Below, one piece after another: positions 5,361-6,365 of a stretch of DNA of 6,365 nucleotides. Each line of letters begins with the position of its first letter. The first letter of the stretch is position 1. The notes below the pieces were generated by a model. It did no database searches and was not told the DNA's origin. It saw nothing but the letters and a program-made list of their open reading frames with translations. Position numbers and translations under genes: made by a program. Source of the DNA: Ignavibacteria bacterium UBA4661. GTDB lineage: Bacteria > Bacteroidota > Ignavibacteria > Kapaibacteriales > UBA4661. The stretch spans positions 4,504 to 10,868 of the forward strand of contig DHLT01000029.1 in assembly GCA_002405405.1 (NCBI GenBank), written 5' to 3'.

Positions 5361-6365
5361 ATGGTACAACAACCTTTGCTTCGTACACTTGGGGAATTAC
5401 GACAATCTCATTATACACCCATGAGTATTAAAGAAGAAATGCGACAAAATTTGATCGCGAAACTGAAATCCGGCGAGCCACTCTTTAAAGGTATTCAGGG
5501 CTATGATGATACTGTTATTCCTGATGTACAACGAGCCGTGTTGTCGCGTCACAATATTATTTTGCTTGGCTTGCGCGGACAGGCAAAAACGCGGATTGCT
5601 CGAATGATGGTAGAACTGCTGGACGAGTTTGTACCGGTTGTCGAGGGCGCAGAGATTTTTGATGATCCATTTCAGCCGCTTTCCCGGGAAGGGCGCGATA
5701 TCGTTGCACAGCATGGCGATGCAACACCGATTCGCTGGGTGCATCGCTCGGAACGCTATACTGAAAAACTTGCTACGCCCGATGTTACAGTTGCTGATTT
5801 GATTGGTGATGTTGATCCGATCAAAGCGGCATCGCTCAAACTCCCTTATTCTGATGAACGAGTAATTCACTTCGGGTTGATCCCCCGCGCACACCGCAGT
5901 ATTTTCGTTATCAATGAGTTACCTGATTTGCAACCGCGTATACAGGTGTCTCTTTTTAATATTTTGCAAGAAGGTGATATTCAAATTCGTGGTTTCAAAC
6001 TACGGTTACCTCTTGATGTACAATGCGTTTTTACTGCTAATCCCGAAGACTATACTAACCGTGGTTCAATTGTTACGCCACTGAAAGATCGTATCGATTC
6101 GCAGATTTTGACACATTATCCAAAGTCTATTGAAATTGGTAAATCAATTACCGCTCAAGAAGCGCATATTGGCGAGGATCAGCGTAAGCGTGTTATCGTG
6201 CCGGATCTTTGTGCAACACTTGTCGAGCAAATTGCTTTTGTAGCACGGTCGAGTGAATATGTCGATAGTAAAAGTGGTGTGTCTGCACGACTGACAATTT
6301 CAGCATTAGAGAATTTAGTGAGTACAGCCGAACGACGTGCTCTTCTGAATGCCGAAGAAGAGACA
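5361..6365 (+). CDS. MoxR/magnesium-chelatase-like AAA+ ATPase, C-terminus cut by window edge
   Basis: The first 335 codons of a cytoplasmic AAA+ ATPase of the type often annotated as magnesium chelatase or sigma-54-interacting regulator; it belongs to the MoxR/ChlI-like helix-2-insert clade and is not shown to be a true chelatase. Walker A has the MoxR form GLRGQAKT at 70-77 (K76). The Walker B region reads IFVINELPDL at 181-190, with Asn185-Glu186 in place of Asp-Glu. Sensor 1 lies in TANPEDYTNRG (to residue 235), followed by PLKDR with a candidate arginine finger, and THYP. An insert of about 90 residues between Walker A and B includes WVHRSERYTEKLATPDVTVADLIGD-type sequence (the DLIGD motif is typical). 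The frame is open to the last base, and relatives run well beyond 335 residues. These ATPases usually pair with a VWA-domain protein encoded next door, probably off the right edge. The start has no Shine-Dalgarno but no better in-frame start is seen before the conserved region. Confidence 0.87.
   Translation, partial: MVQQPLLRTLGELRQSHYTPMSIKEEMRQNLIAKLKSGEPLFKGIQGYDDTVIPDVQRAVLSRHNIILLGLRGQAKTRIARMMVELLDEFVPVVEGAEIFDDPFQPLSREGRDIVAQHGDATPIRWVHRSERYTEKLATPDVTVADLIGDVDPIKAASLKLPYSDERVIHFGLIPRAHRSIFVINELPDLQPRIQVSLFNILQEGDIQIRGFKLRLPLDVQCVFTANPEDYTNRGSIVTPLKDRIDSQILTHYPKSIEIGKSITAQEAHIGEDQRKRVIVPDLCATLVEQIAFVARSSEYVDSKSGVSARLTISALENLVSTAERRALLNAEEET

Noticed and set aside
5397..5894. Minus-strand open frame of 165 codons
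   Set aside because: It is antisense to the conserved AAA+ core including Walker A; its translation is Cys/His/Asn-rich with no domain signature.
2183..6365. A defence system built on the AAA+ ATPase and receivers
   Set aside because: No nuclease, reverse transcriptase, toxin or nucleotide-signalling effector is seen, and all genes have ordinary signalling or housekeeping families.

Overview
The window looks like an ordinary chromosomal segment from a low-to-mid GC Gram-negative bacterium. I lean towards the Bacteroidota/Chlorobiota side (Ignavibacteria, Kapabacteria or relatives). The reasons are circumstantial: four of six genes have A/T-rich leaders without a Shine-Dalgarno motif, one gap holds an exact TAnnTTTG promoter box of the Bacteroidota type, and one protein carries a charged, repetitive Arg/Lys/Asp/Gly/Asn tail. 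Stop codons TAA, TGA and TAG are all used, so the code looks standard. The exact taxon cannot be fixed from this sequence alone.

Layout. Positions 1-1068, minus strand: RsmI, the 16S rRNA 2'-O-methyltransferase. It has an N-terminal extension and a C-terminal tail made of an 18-bp tandem repeat (hexapeptide RDGNFK-like) that runs off the left edge. Positions 1069-1239: divergent intergenic region. Positions 1240-2019, plus strand: a YggS/PLPBP-family PLP protein whose frame is broken by one in-frame TAG at codon 219, with the remaining 40 codons perfectly family-like. Positions 2183-4222, plus: a six-TM chemoreceptor with HAMP, a canonical MCP signalling hairpin and a C-terminal CZB-like domain that seems to have lost most zinc ligands. 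Positions 4289-4747 and 4855-5310, plus: two paralogous stand-alone receiver-domain proteins with short N-terminal extensions. Position 5361 to the right edge, plus: a MoxR/Mg-chelatase-like AAA+ ATPase, cut by the window end.

How they may work together. The chemoreceptor and the two receivers form a plausible signalling cluster, but no CheA, CheW or other histidine kinase lies in the window, so the link is inferred from position only. RsmI and YggS are housekeeping genes read divergently. The AAA+ gene has its own candidate promoter and probably starts another unit; relatives usually act with a VWA-domain partner, which would lie beyond the right edge.

Most notable: the amber stop inside yggS, the repeat-encoded RsmI tail, the degenerate CZB-like domain, and the duplicated receiver pair. 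I see no convincing evidence for an undescribed defence or mobile system; there are no RNA genes, CRISPR arrays or insertion sequences that I can recognise.
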